A stretch of 64,000 nucleotides of DNA. It comes from Shewanella mangrovi. Lineage in GTDB: Bacteria > Pseudomonadota > Gammaproteobacteria > Enterobacterales > Shewanellaceae. The stretch covers positions 164,742-228,741 of the forward strand of contig NZ_JPEO01000006.1 in the NCBI RefSeq assembly GCF_000753795.1. Direction: 5' to 3'. Shown in pieces: positions 26,241 through 34,682 of this stretch; the first letter of the stretch is position 1, and each line of letters begins with the position of its first letter. The translations under genes and the position numbers were made by a program. The notes beneath the pieces are model-generated. The model was not told where the DNA came from. It saw only the letters and a list, made by a program, of their open reading frames with translations, and did not search any database.

Positions 26241-27023
26241 TTATTCGAGCGGTAAAATCTCCCGATAAGGTTTGTGATTACGGTAATCTTCTAACCGTTG
26301 GCGAAACTCATCCTCTTTATTTTTAAGCTGATGGTTAGCACTCAATTCGAGTTGTACCAGCGCTTGCTTTTGCGTGGCGACCGCCGAGACAAAATCGCCC
26401 ATTTCCGCATAAGCGGCGGCAAGGTTATCGAGAAATGTGGGATCAGCTTCATTCGCTTTTAACAATTCGGTCGCCAGCGCAACGGCGCGTTCACCATCAC
26501 GAAACTGCTGCTCGGGACAGGTCGCTAAAATCCAAGCCACATTGCCCATCGAGACCTTATCGCCAGCATCAGAAAAGTAATGCACCGCCTTACCACAATC
26601 GCGTGCAACGCCGGTTCCACCCGCCGCATAGACAAATCCAAGTCGGAACTTGGCCCAGTGATCCCCCGTGTCCGCCAGCTTGCGATACCAATGTTCCGCG
26701 GTCGACAAATTACGCGCAACAATGCGGCCTTCAAAGGTGAGATCAGCGAGCGCACGCTGTGCATCGGCATCATTGGCATCAGCCGCTTGTCGCAGCAGCC
26801 CCATGCCTTTATCTATGTCCTTTGACATATAACGACCCGAGATATACATCAGCCCAAGCAGGTACTGTGACTGCGCATCGCCGCGGTCGGCATTGAATTG
26901 GATCAGCGCCACTCGGCCAGCAACCACCTCTTGTTGAGGCTGCGGTAAACGAAATGCTGAAGCTGGCATCGATAGCATCAATACACTACCTAGCGCGCAA
27001 TAGATAAGAGCAGAATATCTCAA
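26241..27023 (-). CDS. Secreted Sel1/TPR-repeat protein
   Basis: A 260-residue protein. Residues 1-23 form a signal peptide (MRYSALIYCALGSVLMLSMP..ASA). Sel1-like repeats follow: DAQSQYLLGLMYISGRYM, DADAQRALADLTFEGRIV, AKFRLGFVYAAGGTGV, and a TPR-like pair near the C terminus (DPTFLDNLAAAYAEMGDF). Sel1 solenoids bind proteins or peptidoglycan-associated partners in the periplasm. It occupies the place where enterics carry yhfA, next to crp but divergent from it. Confidence 0.85.
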   Translation of the reverse strand: MRYSALIYCALGSVLMLSMPASAFRLPQPQQEVVAGRVALIQFNADRGDAQSQYLLGLMYISGRYMSKDIDKGMGLLRQAADANDADAQRALADLTFEGRIVARNLSTAEHWYRKLADTGDHWAKFRLGFVYAAGGTGVARDCGKAVHYFSDAGDKVSMGNVAWILATCPEQQFRDGERAVALATELLKANEADPTFLDNLAAAYAEMGDFVSAVATQKQALVQLELSANHQLKNKEDEFRQRLEDYRNHKPYREILPLE

Positions 27024-27388
27024 GCTGCGTCCTCTTAAATCATCCGGTGCCGTTCAGTTAGCCAGATTTAACAATTAAAGTCGAGCCACAAACGACGAAA
27101 ACTCAGATCCAAATTGCGTCATCTTTTTCAATCAATTTGTCTATCGGCATGAGCGCTGCAAGTGGTGATTGTGACTTGACTTGCAAGACAGAGATCCGAG
27201 TTGTGGTTTTAACGAGTAATCATTGACATATATCACTAAAGTATCAAAATGGTTGCGTTAATTGACAAACATTAATAAGGAGTGAGTCAAAACGGCCAAG
27301 AGTTCTGGGGAGCAACTGTCGATAATTTGACTCGCTTTAGTTATTTAGCATAACCTAACTTTACTTCAATCAATCGAGGAACACAGGC
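27024..27388. other. Intergenic region upstream of crp
   Basis: There is no coding frame of note. On the plus strand a TTGACA box lies at 27231, with an AT-rich stretch downstream. An inverted repeat (CAAGT...ACTTG) lies at 27168-27187, near another ACTTGC element. These probably contribute to crp control, but no single promoter was proven. The AT-rich 5' leader before the crp start is about 150 bases if the promoter lies at 27231. Confidence 0.4.
27231..27244 (+). promoter_or_regulatory. CRP/FNR-like site overlapping a -35 box of crp
   Basis: TTGAC-ATAT-ATCAC matches eight of ten positions of the FNR consensus TTGAT-N4-ATCAA, and shifted by one also resembles a weak CRP site. It overlaps a TTGACA -35-like element. 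It could mediate autoregulation or oxygen control of crp, but the match is modest. Confidence 0.3.
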
Positions 27389-28024
27389 ATGGCTCTGATT
27401 GGTAAGCCAAAACCAGATCCAACGCTGGAATGGTTTTTATCTCACTGTCACATTCATAAGTATCCAGCCAAAAGTACATTGATCCATGCTGGCGAAGATT
27501 CCGATACGCTTTACTACATCGTAAAAGGATCTGTCGCTGTATTGATCAAGGATGACGAAGGCAAAGAAATGATCCTGTCTTATTTGAACCAGGGTGATTT
27601 CATTGGCGAACTAGGTTTGTTTGAAGAACAAGCAGAACGTACCGCTTGGGTACGTGCGAAACAGGCATGTGAGATTGCCGAGATTTCCTACAAAAAATTC
27701 AAACAACTCATTCAAGTTAACCCAGAAATTCTGATGAAGCTGGCAGCACAGATGGCACACCGTCTGCAGAACACCAGTCAGAAAGTGGGTAACCTCGCAT
27801 TCTTAGACGTGGCTGGTCGTATCGCGCAAACTTTGCTGCACTTAGCGCAACAACCAGACGCAATGACACATCCAGACGGTATGCAAATTAAGATCACCCG
27901 TCAGGAGATCGGCCAGATTGTTGGCTGTTCACGTGAAACTGTTGGCCGTATTTTGAAGATGCTGGAAGAGCAAAACCTCATCCAAGCACACGGTAAAACC
28001 ATCGTAGTATATGGTACTCGCTGA
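27389..28024 (+). CDS. crp: cAMP receptor protein
   Basis: A 211-residue global regulator that activates or represses many promoters when bound to cAMP. The cyclic-nucleotide domain (about 1-130) contains [20 protein letters not shown] (phosphate-binding cassette) and [14 protein letters not shown] with the cAMP-contacting Thr-Ser pair. The winged helix carries the recognition helix [11 protein letters not shown] with the DNA-contacting Arg, Glu and Arg. Length and residues match enteric Crp (210). In Shewanella Crp governs anaerobic respiration, consistent with the putative sites near frd and pet in this window. A strong terminator follows. Confidence 0.97.
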   Translation: MALIGKPKPDPTLEWFLSHCHIHKYPAKSTLIHAGEDSDTLYYIVKGSVAVLIKDDEGKEMILSYLNQGDFIGELGLFEEQAERTAWVRAKQACEIAEISYKKFKQLIQVNPEILMKLAAQMAHRLQNTSQKVGNLAFLDVAGRIAQTLLHLAQQPDAMTHPDGMQIKITRQEIGQIVGCSRETVGRILKMLEEQNLIQAHGKTIVVYGTR

Positions 28025-28057
28025 TAGCTTCAGTTTGAGTTAATGCTGCAAATCTAG

Positions 28058-28090
28058 AATGGTCAGAATGAAAATTCTGGCCATTTTTAT
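28058..28090 (+). terminator. crp terminator
   Basis: The 12-bp stem AATGGTCAGAAT / ATTCTGGCCATT (one G-U pair) closes on a GAAA tetraloop and is followed by TTTTAT. Confidence 0.88.
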
Positions 28091-28103
28091 TTAGTGGAGC
28101 ACC

Positions 28104-28469
28104 ATGACACGACTGAATTTAGTGCAATATTTCAGCCTGCTGACATGCGTTGCCTTCACCAATTTTTCGGCACTCGCCCACGACCAAGCCCATCCATTAG
28201 AACCCGACCACGAGTTAGCCAAATCTTTAGTCGCCTCGGGCATCATCCGCTCTTTAGATCAAACTCTTGCAGAGCTATTGCGCCACTGCAATGCTGAACT
28301 ACTTGACGCCCACTTATATCAATCTGATGGGGAATGGCGTTATGATTTATATATCAGGTTTCGTCAGGGCATAGTGCAAAGCCTGATAGTAAATGCCAGT
28401 GACGGCACACTGATAAGTCCTGACAAGTTACCAGGAGATTGTTTACCCGATGAAGCTGCTGCTCGTTGA
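28104..28469 (+). CDS. Secreted PepSY-like protein, two-component-linked
   Basis: A 121-residue protein with a signal peptide (cleaved near residue 25, SALAH). The mature part has a PepSY-like pattern: a helix (LDQTLAELLRHC) and then strands WRYDLYIRFRQGIVQSLIVNASDGTLIS, ending in the usual G-x-(V/L)-(I/L). PepSY proteins beside kinases often modulate signalling or inhibit proteases in the periplasm. It overlaps the response-regulator gene by 20 bp, so it is in the same operon. GGAGC precedes the ATG. Confidence 0.72.
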   Translation: MTRLNLVQYFSLLTCVAFTNFSALAHDQAHPLEPDHELAKSLVASGIIRSLDQTLAELLRHCNAELLDAHLYQSDGEWRYDLYIRFRQGIVQSLIVNASDGTLISPDKLPGDCLPDEAAAR

Positions 28470-29121
28470 AGATAATGAATTACTGGTCAGTGAACTGACT
28501 AAACAACTGAAAGCTGCTGGCTATGTTACCGATGTTGCAGCCAACGCTATGGATGCCGATTATCTACTGAAAGAAAGTCCTTATGACTGCGTCATACTGG
28601 ATATCGGTCTACCTGATGGCAATGGGCTTGAGCTGTTACAACACTGGCGCCAGCAAGATATTAGTACCCCTGTGATTATGCTCACCGCGCGTAGCCAATG
28701 GCACGAAAAAGTAGAAGGCTTTAATGCGGGTGCTGACGATTATCTGGGTAAACCATTTCACACGCAGGAGTTGCTCGCCCGTCTGCAGGCGGTGATCTCA
28801 CGCAGCAATGGCCGCGCGACTGCGCCCAACAAACAACTCAGTTTTGGCGGCATCACGCTCGATGAATCAGAGCAAACGGTGGCGGTCGGCGAACAGCGTT
28901 ATGAGTTGACCGCCATGGAGTTTCGCCTGCTACGTATTTTCTTACTTTCACCGAAAAAGCTGTTGTCTAAGAATCAATTAAGCGACAAGTTGTATCAGTT
29001 TGACGATGAAAAAGAGAGTAATGTCGTTGAGGTGTATGTAACGCATTTGCGCAAGAAACTCGGCAAAACAGCCATCGAAACTCGTCGCGGTCAGGGCTAT
29101 ATTTTTCACGGCATTCAATAA
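28450..29121 (+). CDS. OmpR/PhoP-family response regulator
   Basis: A 223-residue regulator. The receiver domain has Glu7-Asp8, the phosphorylation site Asp51 in VILDIGLPDGNG, Thr in MLTARSQW and Lys in YLGKPF. The C-terminal winged helix reads LTAMEFRLLRIFLLS, VVEVYVTHLRKKLG and TRRGQGYIF, typical of OmpR-type regulators close to PhoP and QseB. It is cotranscribed with the PepSY-like protein and the kinase, and probably responds to an envelope signal. Confidence 0.92.
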   Translation: MKLLLVEDNELLVSELTKQLKAAGYVTDVAANAMDADYLLKESPYDCVILDIGLPDGNGLELLQHWRQQDISTPVIMLTARSQWHEKVEGFNAGADDYLGKPFHTQELLARLQAVISRSNGRATAPNKQLSFGGITLDESEQTVAVGEQRYELTAMEFRLLRIFLLSPKKLLSKNQLSDKLYQFDDEKESNVVEVYVTHLRKKLGKTAIETRRGQGYIFHGIQ

Positions 29122-29124
29122 GCT

Positions 29125-30453
29125 ATGATGTCCATCCGCCTTAAGCTCACCATCTGGCTCACCTCGCTGGTGATGATAAGTTCATTGGTGAGCTTAATCT
29201 ATATTGAGTCGATGCTGCGCCAAGCTTTTCACGACTCCATTATCGATCGCCTGCGCGAAGATATTACCCAGGTGGAGATGGCCACCCAAATCAGCGCGCA
29301 GCAAATCAGTGTTGATGCCAATGTGTTGTCAAGCTTCTACAAACCTGCCTATTCGGGACGTTACTACCAACTCAACGTCGGTAATACCGAAATTCGTTCG
29401 CGCTCGCTGTGGGATCAACATCTGAACGTGCAACCACTTGAGGCCGGTAAAACCCGAGTATGGCAAGCAAAAGGCCCGAAAAAACACGATATTCAGCTAT
29501 TATCGATTGGCCTGCCCACTTCATCGGAAACCGGCAATGCTACGCTCACCGTCGCACAGGATCTCAGCATCGGTCGTAAAGTGTTTCGCGAAGTTTATGG
29601 CACCAAGTTGCTCGGTAATTTGGCCATGTTAGCAGCGATGATTATCGGCATTTTTATCATTTTGCATCAGTCTTTTAAGCCCATTTCCGGGGTAAAGCAG
29701 GCGTTAGCCAAATTGCGTCAAGGCGAAACTAATTCGCTCGATATCAGCCAAATGCCAGCAGAGATTAAACCACTGGCGGAAACCTACAATGGTCTGTTGG
29801 AATATACCGGGGTCCAGATCCAGCGGAGTCGTAATAACCTTGGCAACCTCAGCCATGGGCTGAAAACACCGCTGGCAGTGATGCGACAACAGGTAGAAGT
29901 GTTAGCACTTAAAGACCCGCAAACCGCACAGGTGCTCGACCAACAATTGCAGCAAATCCACAATATGATTGAGCGCAAGTTGGCGGCAGCACGTGCCACT
30001 GGCGATATGTTACCTGCGGCGCAAATGGTATTGCCGCGAGACATCGACAGTCTTTGCAATACGCTGCAGAAGGTGTACCACCATAAAGCGGTTCAGTTAA
30101 AGTTCGATCTATCTTCACAAATCACTCGGCTGCCAATTCATCGCGAAGATGGCATGGAGCTGCTTGGTAACCTGCTCGATAACGCCTTTAAGTGGGCGTC
30201 AGCGCAAGTGCTGATCCGCGTCTGGCCACAGCAAGGGCGCATCTTTATTAGCGTTGAAGATGATGGGCCCGGCGTACCTGAGCATGAGCTGGATAAAGTC
30301 ACTCGTCGTGGTAAACGTCTAGACGAAGAAGTCGCAGGTCATGGTCTTGGACTGTCAATTGTGAAAGATATCGCCGAGCAATATCAGTTTGAGGTTCAAT
30401 TTGACCGTAGCCCGGCACTTGGCGGCTTACGCGTTAGCTTGAGCCACACTTAA
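29125..30453 (+). CDS. Membrane sensor histidine kinase (PhoQ/QseC-like)
   Basis: A 442-residue inner-membrane kinase. TM1 spans about 8-28, followed by a periplasmic sensor of roughly 130 residues, TM2 (about 161-180), a HAMP-like linker (FKPISGVKQALAKL) and kinase domains. The phospho-acceptor His lies in NLSHGLKTPLAVM. The N box is LGNLLDNAFKWA, and the G boxes are EDDGPGVPE and GHGLGLSIVKDIA. It starts three bases after the regulator stop; ATG 29128 is an equal alternative. It partners the adjacent regulator. Confidence 0.92.
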   Translation: MMSIRLKLTIWLTSLVMISSLVSLIYIESMLRQAFHDSIIDRLREDITQVEMATQISAQQISVDANVLSSFYKPAYSGRYYQLNVGNTEIRSRSLWDQHLNVQPLEAGKTRVWQAKGPKKHDIQLLSIGLPTSSETGNATLTVAQDLSIGRKVFREVYGTKLLGNLAMLAAMIIGIFIILHQSFKPISGVKQALAKLRQGETNSLDISQMPAEIKPLAETYNGLLEYTGVQIQRSRNNLGNLSHGLKTPLAVMRQQVEVLALKDPQTAQVLDQQLQQIHNMIERKLAAARATGDMLPAAQMVLPRDIDSLCNTLQKVYHHKAVQLKFDLSSQITRLPIHREDGMELLGNLLDNAFKWASAQVLIRVWPQQGRIFISVEDDGPGVPEHELDKVTRRGKRLDEEVAGHGLGLSIVKDIAEQYQFEVQFDRSPALGGLRVSLSHT

Positions 30454-30610
30454 CATTCTTAGCTTTCCCAACAGCGCTTCTGCATCAATAACCAGCACTA
30501 AGTATTACAATAATATCCATTAGATATTTTGAATGAAAAACGCCTAACTTTGATTTACATCAGCAAACGTAACAAAGTGCAGCGTTATGTTTGGGGCTCT
30601 TTTTACAATT

Positions 30611-30629
30611 GTTAACCTATTTTGTTAAC
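30611..30629 (+). promoter_or_regulatory. GTTAAC repeat before the DUF4382 gene
   Basis: Two palindromic GTTAAC units, 30611-30616 and 30624-30629, lie 13 bases apart just before the AAGGAG ribosome-binding site (30631-30636). A repressor could bind here, or the pair may be chance in AT-rich DNA. Confidence 0.25.
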
Positions 30630-30642
30630 GAAGGAGCCCACC

Positions 30643-31659
30643 ATGAAGCTCTTCCAATATGCTTTCCTATTTTCAGCAATATCAGCTGTGACGGCATGTG
30701 GCGGCAGTAGCGATACTGTCGACACGAAAGAACAACAAGCAGGCCTGATATCGATTGCACTATCAGATTCACCCATGGCGGGAGTCTCGGCCGTGCAATT
30801 GCAGCTGGGTCAATTGATGATGACTGATGCTAACAACGTTGAACACAGTTATTCGCTCAACAACATGACCATCAATATGCTCGACTATCAGGGCAAAGCG
30901 AGCATAAATGTGGTGGATAGCTTGCAGATCCCCGCAGGCCAATATCACAACGTCTACATGACGGTAGTGCAAGGCGATGGCAACAATGGCTGCTATGTTG
31001 ATGATGGTCAAGGCCGCCACGCCTTAACCGTCGAAGATGGTGTGCTCCCCATGCAGAACTTCACCATGCTTAATGCCGAAAATCATACTTACACCATGGA
31101 GGTTAACCTGTACCAAGGACTGCATTATGGACAGCAGTATGGTTATCAATTGGCACAAGACGGATTGAGAACTGTGAACAACTTGCACATGGGACATATG
31201 CTTGGCGACGTCGATCCACAATGGATTGCCAGTTGTGAAGCAGCAAACCCTGATGCCGTTGCAGCGAATGGTAGTTTTATCCATCTGGCCTATATCTATC
31301 CGGCTGCGAGTGTCACCGATATTTCACAGATGGGCGACGTTTATGCCTCGCCAGCAGCAGGGATGACAGCTCCAATGGCTGTCGCGCCTATTCACTTAGA
31401 TGATGACGGTAACTGGTATTTTGGCATGGGTTATCTGCCAGAAGGCGAATACCGTGTTGGCTATAGCTGTTCGGGTAACTTAGATGATCCGCTTACCGAT
31501 GACACCTCGAGTGGCCAATTCAATATGTTTGCCGATGCGGGCACGGTAACAATTGTTGCTGGTGCAACAGGTGGCACAGATACCTATGTGCAATGCGGCA
31601 TGATGGGAACAGGCAATGGTCATTGGGGTGGTATGGGCATGGGAATGGGTGGCGGCTAA
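30643..31659 (+). CDS. DUF4382 lipoprotein with Met/Gly-rich tail
   Basis: A 338-residue lipoprotein. The N terminus ends in the lipobox VTAC, followed by a short GGSSD linker. The DUF4382 domain begins at GLISIALSDSPMAGVSAVQLQLGQ and continues through LLDYQ-like strands to about residue 160. The rest is a beta-rich extension. The C-terminal 20 residues are almost only Met, Gly and one His-Trp (GNGHWGGMGMGMGGG). Such a tail could bind copper or silver, by inference only. ATG 30643 is preceded by AAGGAG. It is downstream of the kinase but probably has its own promoter. Confidence 0.8.
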   Translation: MKLFQYAFLFSAISAVTACGGSSDTVDTKEQQAGLISIALSDSPMAGVSAVQLQLGQLMMTDANNVEHSYSLNNMTINMLDYQGKASINVVDSLQIPAGQYHNVYMTVVQGDGNNGCYVDDGQGRHALTVEDGVLPMQNFTMLNAENHTYTMEVNLYQGLHYGQQYGYQLAQDGLRTVNNLHMGHMLGDVDPQWIASCEAANPDAVAANGSFIHLAYIYPAASVTDISQMGDVYASPAAGMTAPMAVAPIHLDDDGNWYFGMGYLPEGEYRVGYSCSGNLDDPLTDDTSSGQFNMFADAGTVTIVAGATGGTDTYVQCGMMGTGNGHWGGMGMGMGGG

Positions 31660-31709
31660 TCATTTCCAAGTAACTTACTGATAATAATACCAAATAATGA
31701 TATCACCGA

Positions 31710-32450
31710 TTAACGCCGCCCGCTGCTGAGGAAACGTGCCCAATCAGCACGTCCTTGCCGTAAGGCGGCCGTTGCAGCCTGCGCATAATCGTAGGCAACC
31801 GCGATCTGTTCCACCTGCCAACCTTGGGGCTGTTGCTCAATAATGGCGTAACGCGCATGCGGACTGTAATTCTCAATGGCATGTGCCACTGGCAAATCAT
31901 CGGTATATGCTGGCAATCCCACACTGCCAGGATTCACAATCAATTGCCCGGAGCTGGTTGTTACGGTACGTGGTAAATGCGTATGTCCACACAACACCAC
32001 TTCCGCACGCTGGCTTTTGAGCAGCCGCATAATCTCCGCATCACTGCGTATAACGGCATGACCTTGTTGGACATCTTCCAGCAAATAAATCAAATCATCG
32101 TCGGGCGTACCATGGCAGATAAACACCTCTGGTGTTAGTTGCAAACTTGCTGGTAAGGTTTGCAACCAGCGTAATGGTGCATCTCCTAACTGCTGCAATA
32201 TAAATTGCAGCGTCGGATTCATCTCCAGCTCTTGTGCGGTTGCTTGATAGATTTGCCGATCTTGATTACCGCGGATGGTGATTAATGGATGTTGCAGCAG
32301 TAATTCATAAGTCGCTAACGGTGCAATCGGCCCATAAAGTATGTCACCCAAGTTGACGACTATATCGACCTGTCGTTTAGCGATATCCTCAAGCACAGCG
32401 TGTAACGCGTAAACGTTACTATGAATGTCTGAAATTGCCGCAATACGCAC
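31710..32450 (-). CDS. Calcineurin-like metallophosphoesterase
   Basis: A 246-residue phosphoesterase of the small YfcE-like class. Metal-binding motifs appear in order: SDIHSN (D-x-H), LGDILYGP (GD), GNQDRQ (GN-x-D), CHGTP and CGHTHLPR (GH-x-H). It is expected to hydrolyse phosphomonoesters or cyclic phosphodiesters in the cytoplasm. GTG 32450 lies five bases after AAGGAG, while ATG 32453 lies only two bases after it. It follows the hypothetical gene at 32480 by a short gap. Confidence 0.87.
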   Translation of the reverse strand: MRIAAISDIHSNVYALHAVLEDIAKRQVDIVVNLGDILYGPIAPLATYELLLQHPLITIRGNQDRQIYQATAQELEMNPTLQFILQQLGDAPLRWLQTLPASLQLTPEVFICHGTPDDDLIYLLEDVQQGHAVIRSDAEIMRLLKSQRAEVVLCGHTHLPRTVTTSSGQLIVNPGSVGLPAYTDDLPVAHAIENYSPHARYAIIEQQPQGWQVEQIAVAYDYAQAATAALRQGRADWARFLSSGRR

Positions 32451-32479
32451 CATAACTCCTTATCGGATCTCTGTTTGAG

Positions 32480-32926
32480 TTATTCAGCTTTGGATAGAGA
32501 CTTAGCATCGAGATGCGCTGCCAGTAACACCATAAACCTAAACAATGACTTTATTTTTAAATCGTAGTTGGCTTGGCTGTCCGCCTGTACGAGTTTGCTT
32601 AATGTCTTCATTTTGGCATAGGCATTTTTCACCATATAAGTGCTGTCCTTACCGATATATTTTTTGAATTCATCGAAATCGCCAATCGTCGTCGATGTCA
32701 CAAGGCGTCTATCCAAGGTCAATCCCTGCGCTAACGCGTCATCAAACGCTTTGTGCTCTAACCCTGCAACAATTTGCTTAGCAGGCAATTGCGCCTTTAA
32801 CGCCTCGGCCAAAAACAGCAGATTACTTTGTATTTCAAACACTAGCGTCTGCTGTTTATGCTGCCGCGATTGCCAGCGAGAAAACTCCTTTTCGACAACA
32901 TCATATAGCTCTTTCCAAATACTCAT
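32480..32926 (-). CDS. Hypothetical helical protein
   Basis: A 148-residue protein that I do not recognise. It is helical and basic in its first third (EKEFSRWQSRQHKQQ), and has no signal peptide or membrane helix. The C-terminal half is rich in Lys and Ala (YMVKNAYAKMKTLSKLVQ). AAGGA precedes the ATG, and it is followed by the phosphoesterase gene 26 bases on, so both are probably one transcript. Confidence 0.7.
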   Translation of the reverse strand: MSIWKELYDVVEKEFSRWQSRQHKQQTLVFEIQSNLLFLAEALKAQLPAKQIVAGLEHKAFDDALAQGLTLDRRLVTSTTIGDFDEFKKYIGKDSTYMVKNAYAKMKTLSKLVQADSQANYDLKIKSLFRFMVLLAAHLDAKSLSKAE

Positions 32927-33065
32927 GGTGTTCCTTGCGTGCGTAGCTGGCCCATAGATAACAGTTAACGCGTATGACTCAATCTCAACAACTCAATCGC
33001 CATAATGCCATGATTGCCATTGCAAAAGCAGTAATGATGATGGTTAACACTCAGATAATAAATCC

Positions 33066-33091
33066 AAAAAAAGCTCCTCAACAAGAGGAGC
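33066..33091 (-). terminator. Terminator of the efflux operon
   Basis: On the minus strand GCTCCTC-TTGTT-GAGGAGC is followed directly by seven T residues. It lies 27 bp beyond the emrB-like stop codon. Confidence 0.9.
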
Positions 33092-33117
33092 AAAAGGGCT
33101 TTGGAAGGATGAAAAAA

Positions 33118-34671
33118 TTAGTGACTGGCGCCGGGGTCAACCGCATGCTGCGGTTTGGGCGATAGCCAAATCGCAAACGCGCCGACCGCAAAGATCGCCG
33201 CAATCCACATAAAGATCTGATTGGTGGCAATCATCGAGCTTTGCTGCTGCAGCATCCAGTTGAGCGAGTTAAGGGTTTGATCGTGACTCATGCCGCCCGC
33301 CTGCATCTGCTGCGCCGCCACGCCAACACGGTCAGTCAACCCTGATAACTCGGAATGCACATAGGTGGTTTCGTTTTCCCACGCTGTATTCACCATCGAG
33401 GTAGCAAAGGCGCCGGAGAGCGTTCGAATAAAGTTGAACAAACCAGCTGCGGAATCCATCTCCGCCGGTTTAACACACCCAAGCGCAATCGCCGTCAGCG
33501 GCACAAAGAACAGTGGCATACCAATCCCTTGGTAAAACATCGGCATGCTGATCTGCCAGAAGGTCATATCCATATTGTTGCCCGCTCGCAGCCAGGTCCA
33601 TAACCCGAGCCACAACACGCCAAAGAACACGAACGGCCTTGGGTCGAACTTACTCACCGCCGCAGCAATCGCGGGCGCGATAAACACCGCAATAATCCCC
33701 ATGGTGGCGGTGGCGTAACCCGACTCAGTCGCGGTGTAGCCCATGTAGATCTGCAGCCACAACGGCGTGATCACTGTGATGCCGAAAAACGCCCCAAAGC
33801 CTAAACTCAAGGTCAGCATGCTGGCGGAAAACCCGCGATGGCGAAACACCCGCAGATCCACCACCGGATTGCGCTCGGTCAGCTCCCAAATCAAAAATGA
33901 AATAAAGCCAATCAGCGCGATAATCGCCAGCACGGTGATGCGAGTCGATTCGAACCAGTCGTGATCTTTGCCTTCATCAAGCATGATCTGCAGCGCGCCA
34001 ACCCAAACCACCAGCAGCAACAAGCCCATCTTATCGATAGAGGCTTTGACCGTTTTGGTTTCAAATTTAGCAATGATCTTCCAGCAAGCTAAGCCCGCCA
34101 AAATCGCCAATGGCACTTTGAAATAAAAGATGTAGGGCCATGAGAATTGGTCACACAGCACGCCGCCCAAAATCGGCCCCATGATGGGCGCAACCAAGGT
34201 CGTCATACTCCAAATACCAATCGCCGCATGGCTTTTGTCTTTGGGGAAGATGCGGATCATCAGCGTTTGCGACAATGGCATCATCGGGCCGCCAGACAGC
34301 CCTAAAAATACCCGGCACGCCACCAACATGGTCATGCTGGTCGCCATACCGCACAGCAGCGAAAAGACGCCAAACATAATCAAACAGGTGACGAACACTC
34401 GCACCGAACCAAAGCGGCGCGATAGCCAACCGGTGAGCGGCACCGAAATCGCTTCAGCCACCGCATAAGAGGTGATTACGTATGTGCCTTGGCTGGTTGA
34501 GGTACCGAGACTACCGGCGATATTCGACACCGACACGTTGGCGATAGTGGTATCCAAAATCGCCAAAAAGTTTGCCATTGCCAAACACAGCACCCCACCA
34601 AACAGCGCGAGGCCGGTTAGCGGCGCCGGCTCGTTCGGCACAGGCGCAGCGGTTACATCGGTCTGAGTCAT
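33118..34671 (-). CDS. emrB: EmrB/QacA-type multidrug MFS transporter
   Basis: A 517-residue inner-membrane transporter with 14 predicted transmembrane helices (DHA2 family). Motif A-like GWLSRRFGSVRVF lies after TM2, motif C-like GPILGG in TM5, and LDTTIANVSVSNIAGSLG in TM1 is typical of EmrB. It exports hydrophobic drugs with the EmrA-like adaptor and an outer-membrane channel. ATG 34671 is preferred over TTG 34680. It is the last gene of a three-gene operon. Confidence 0.9.
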   Translation of the reverse strand: MTQTDVTAAPVPNEPAPLTGLALFGGVLCLAMANFLAILDTTIANVSVSNIAGSLGTSTSQGTYVITSYAVAEAISVPLTGWLSRRFGSVRVFVTCLIMFGVFSLLCGMATSMTMLVACRVFLGLSGGPMMPLSQTLMIRIFPKDKSHAAIGIWSMTTLVAPIMGPILGGVLCDQFSWPYIFYFKVPLAILAGLACWKIIAKFETKTVKASIDKMGLLLLVVWVGALQIMLDEGKDHDWFESTRITVLAIIALIGFISFLIWELTERNPVVDLRVFRHRGFSASMLTLSLGFGAFFGITVITPLWLQIYMGYTATESGYATATMGIIAVFIAPAIAAAVSKFDPRPFVFFGVLWLGLWTWLRAGNNMDMTFWQISMPMFYQGIGMPLFFVPLTAIALGCVKPAEMDSAAGLFNFIRTLSGAFATSMVNTAWENETTYVHSELSGLTDRVGVAAQQMQAGGMSHDQTLNSLNWMLQQQSSMIATNQIFMWIAAIFAVGAFAIWLSPKPQHAVDPGASH

Positions 34672-34682
34672 CAGTGCCAACC

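Noticed and set aside
32974..33165. A plus-strand open frame of 63 codons
   Set aside because: It runs across the efflux-operon terminator and into the emrB-like gene, and has no good ribosome-binding site.
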